A stretch of DNA of 6,849 nucleotides from an uncultured Planctomycetaceae bacterium (GTDB lineage: Bacteria; Planctomycetota; Planctomycetia; Pirellulales; JACPPG01), in contig CAMFLN010000158.1 in assembly GCA_945957305.1 (NCBI GenBank), positions 1-6,849 on the forward strand, read 5' to 3'. The stretch's first letter is position 1. Each line of letters begins with the position of its first letter. A model generated the notes under the pieces. The model did no database searches and had not been told where the DNA came from. It saw only the letters and a program-made list of their open reading frames with translations. The translations under genes and the position numbers were made by a program. Shown one piece after another: positions 6,199-6,849 of this stretch.

Positions 6199-6242
6199 CT
6201 CACTCGCGATACCCCGATACTCCCACCGTTCGCAAACAGCCC

Positions 6243-6849
6243 TTGTCCGACTCCCCCGCGATTCCCTGGCCAGCCCTAGAAGCGCTTATGCGGCGCGATC
6301 CCGCCAAACGCGGTGTCGCCAGCTACAGTGAACGGGGAATTCCGCTCTGTCAGGGACAATTACCGCTCGCCGCGCGCGACTTGGCCGAACGCAGCACCGC
6401 CGTGGGCATCGTCACCGGCTTCACAATCGTCGACGCCACGCCGACAGCGGCCGAGACCGATGGCCCGCCGGGCGCCCTGTTCCTCGCCCGGGCGCTGGTT
6501 CACTTGGGAGTCGAAGTGGTCCTGATCGCCGATCGGTATGCCACCCCTTTGCTCGCAACCGGCTGCGACTTACTTGGCTTGCCACGCTCGATCATTCAAG
6601 AATTCCCACTCGAACAGGCCGACGAAACGCCAGGCGAAGACGGCTCGCGCACTCCGCGCGCTGACGCCTGGAGCCGGCAGTTCTGGCTCTCGGGCGTGGG
6701 CTGCCGTTTGTCGCACTTAATCTCCGTCGAGCATGTCGGCCCCAGCCACACTGACGAATCGTTTCGCCTGCAGCGGCGGACCGGGCCCATTCCCCTGGAT
6801 GATTTTCACCGCGATGTTCCGGAGGAGAGTCGCAATGTCTGCCATAACA
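6243..6849 (+). CDS. D-glutamate cyclase-like protein (DUF4392 family), 3' end outside window
   Basis: The family is named for the mammalian mitochondrial enzyme that converts D-glutamate to 5-oxo-D-proline; bacterial members often consist of this domain alone and their substrate is mostly untested. About 202 residues are visible. The recognisable pattern, numbered from the TTG at 6243, is DPAKRGVA (19-26), a strand IVTGF (56-60), AETDGPPGALFLARAL (70-85), a second strand VEVVLIADRY (90-99) and ISVEHVGPS (160-168). TTG at 6243 gives a short helix (PALEALMRRDP) before the domain. The ATG at 6288 would begin within that helix and is the main alternative; neither has a good ribosome site. The gene diverges from the Rieske operon and has no evident link with electron transport. 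The family assignment is by motif memory; catalytic activity is inferred. Confidence 0.8.
   Translation, partial: MSDSPAIPWPALEALMRRDPAKRGVASYSERGIPLCQGQLPLAARDLAERSTAVGIVTGFTIVDATPTAAETDGPPGALFLARALVHLGVEVVLIADRYATPLLATGCDLLGLPRSIIQEFPLEQADETPGEDGSRTPRADAWSRQFWLSGVGCRLSHLISVEHVGPSHTDESFRLQRRTGPIPLDDFHRDVPEESRNVCHN

Larger units (their letters stand above)
5870..6242. other. Divergent intergenic region between the Rieske operon and the DUF4392 gene
   Basis: About 370 bp without a convincing coding region. It holds a near-consensus minus-strand promoter for the operon, a CRP-like palindrome and a weak plus-strand promoter candidate. The leader from the predicted start of transcription to the Rieske ATG would be about 145 nt. 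I saw no strong hairpin or riboswitch in it. Confidence 0.7.

Noticed and set aside
6142..6279. Small 45-codon plus-strand frame with a G-rich stretch before its ATG
   Set aside because: The product is Pro/Thr-rich with no domain, and the frame overlaps the start of the DUF4392 gene in another frame. The G run is not a proper Shine-Dalgarno sequence.

Overview
This window carries most of a respiratory quinol:cytochrome c oxidoreductase (Rieske/cytochrome b, bc/b6c-type) operon on the minus strand. A divergent, unrelated metabolic gene starts at the right edge. High GC, weak Shine-Dalgarno signals, the split b6/subunit-IV layout with an enlarged subunit IV, the Ala/Lys/Pro-rich tail on the Rieske protein and the membrane-anchored multiheme cytochrome c all suggest a planctomycete, probably in or near the Pirellulales. 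This is inferred from protein character, not from a marker gene.

Layout, in the direction of minus-strand transcription: the divergent intergenic region (5870-6242) holds a near-consensus promoter and a CRP-like palindrome. Next come a Rieske iron-sulfur protein with a long N-terminal extension (5869-4778), a putative terminator/attenuator hairpin (about 4682-4714), a cytochrome b6-type subunit (4610-3837), an enlarged subunit IV-like cytochrome b C-terminal subunit (3713-2358), and a cytochrome c with at least four hemes that runs off the left edge (2218 to before 1). On the plus strand a DUF4392/D-glutamate cyclase-like gene starts at 6243 or 6288 and runs off the right edge.

How the genes work together: the two cytochrome b polypeptides form the quinone-binding, transmembrane di-heme core. 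The Rieske protein takes one electron from quinol at the Qo site and passes it to the multiheme cytochrome c, which takes the place of cytochrome c1/f. A cysteine matching the heme ci ligand of cytochrome b6, the 14-residue gap between the second pair of heme ligands, an APWY in place of PEWY, and Phe in place of the cluster-tuning Tyr of the Rieske protein all point to a b6-like, low-potential (menaquinol-type) enzyme.

The less ordinary parts are: the three-times repeated ILAAAR motif on the Rieske extension, which is predicted to be cytoplasmic; five extra N-terminal membrane helices on subunit IV; and a cytochrome c with a long coiled coil and a PDZ-like domain between its first and second hemes. 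I found no RNA genes, CRISPR arrays or mobile elements.
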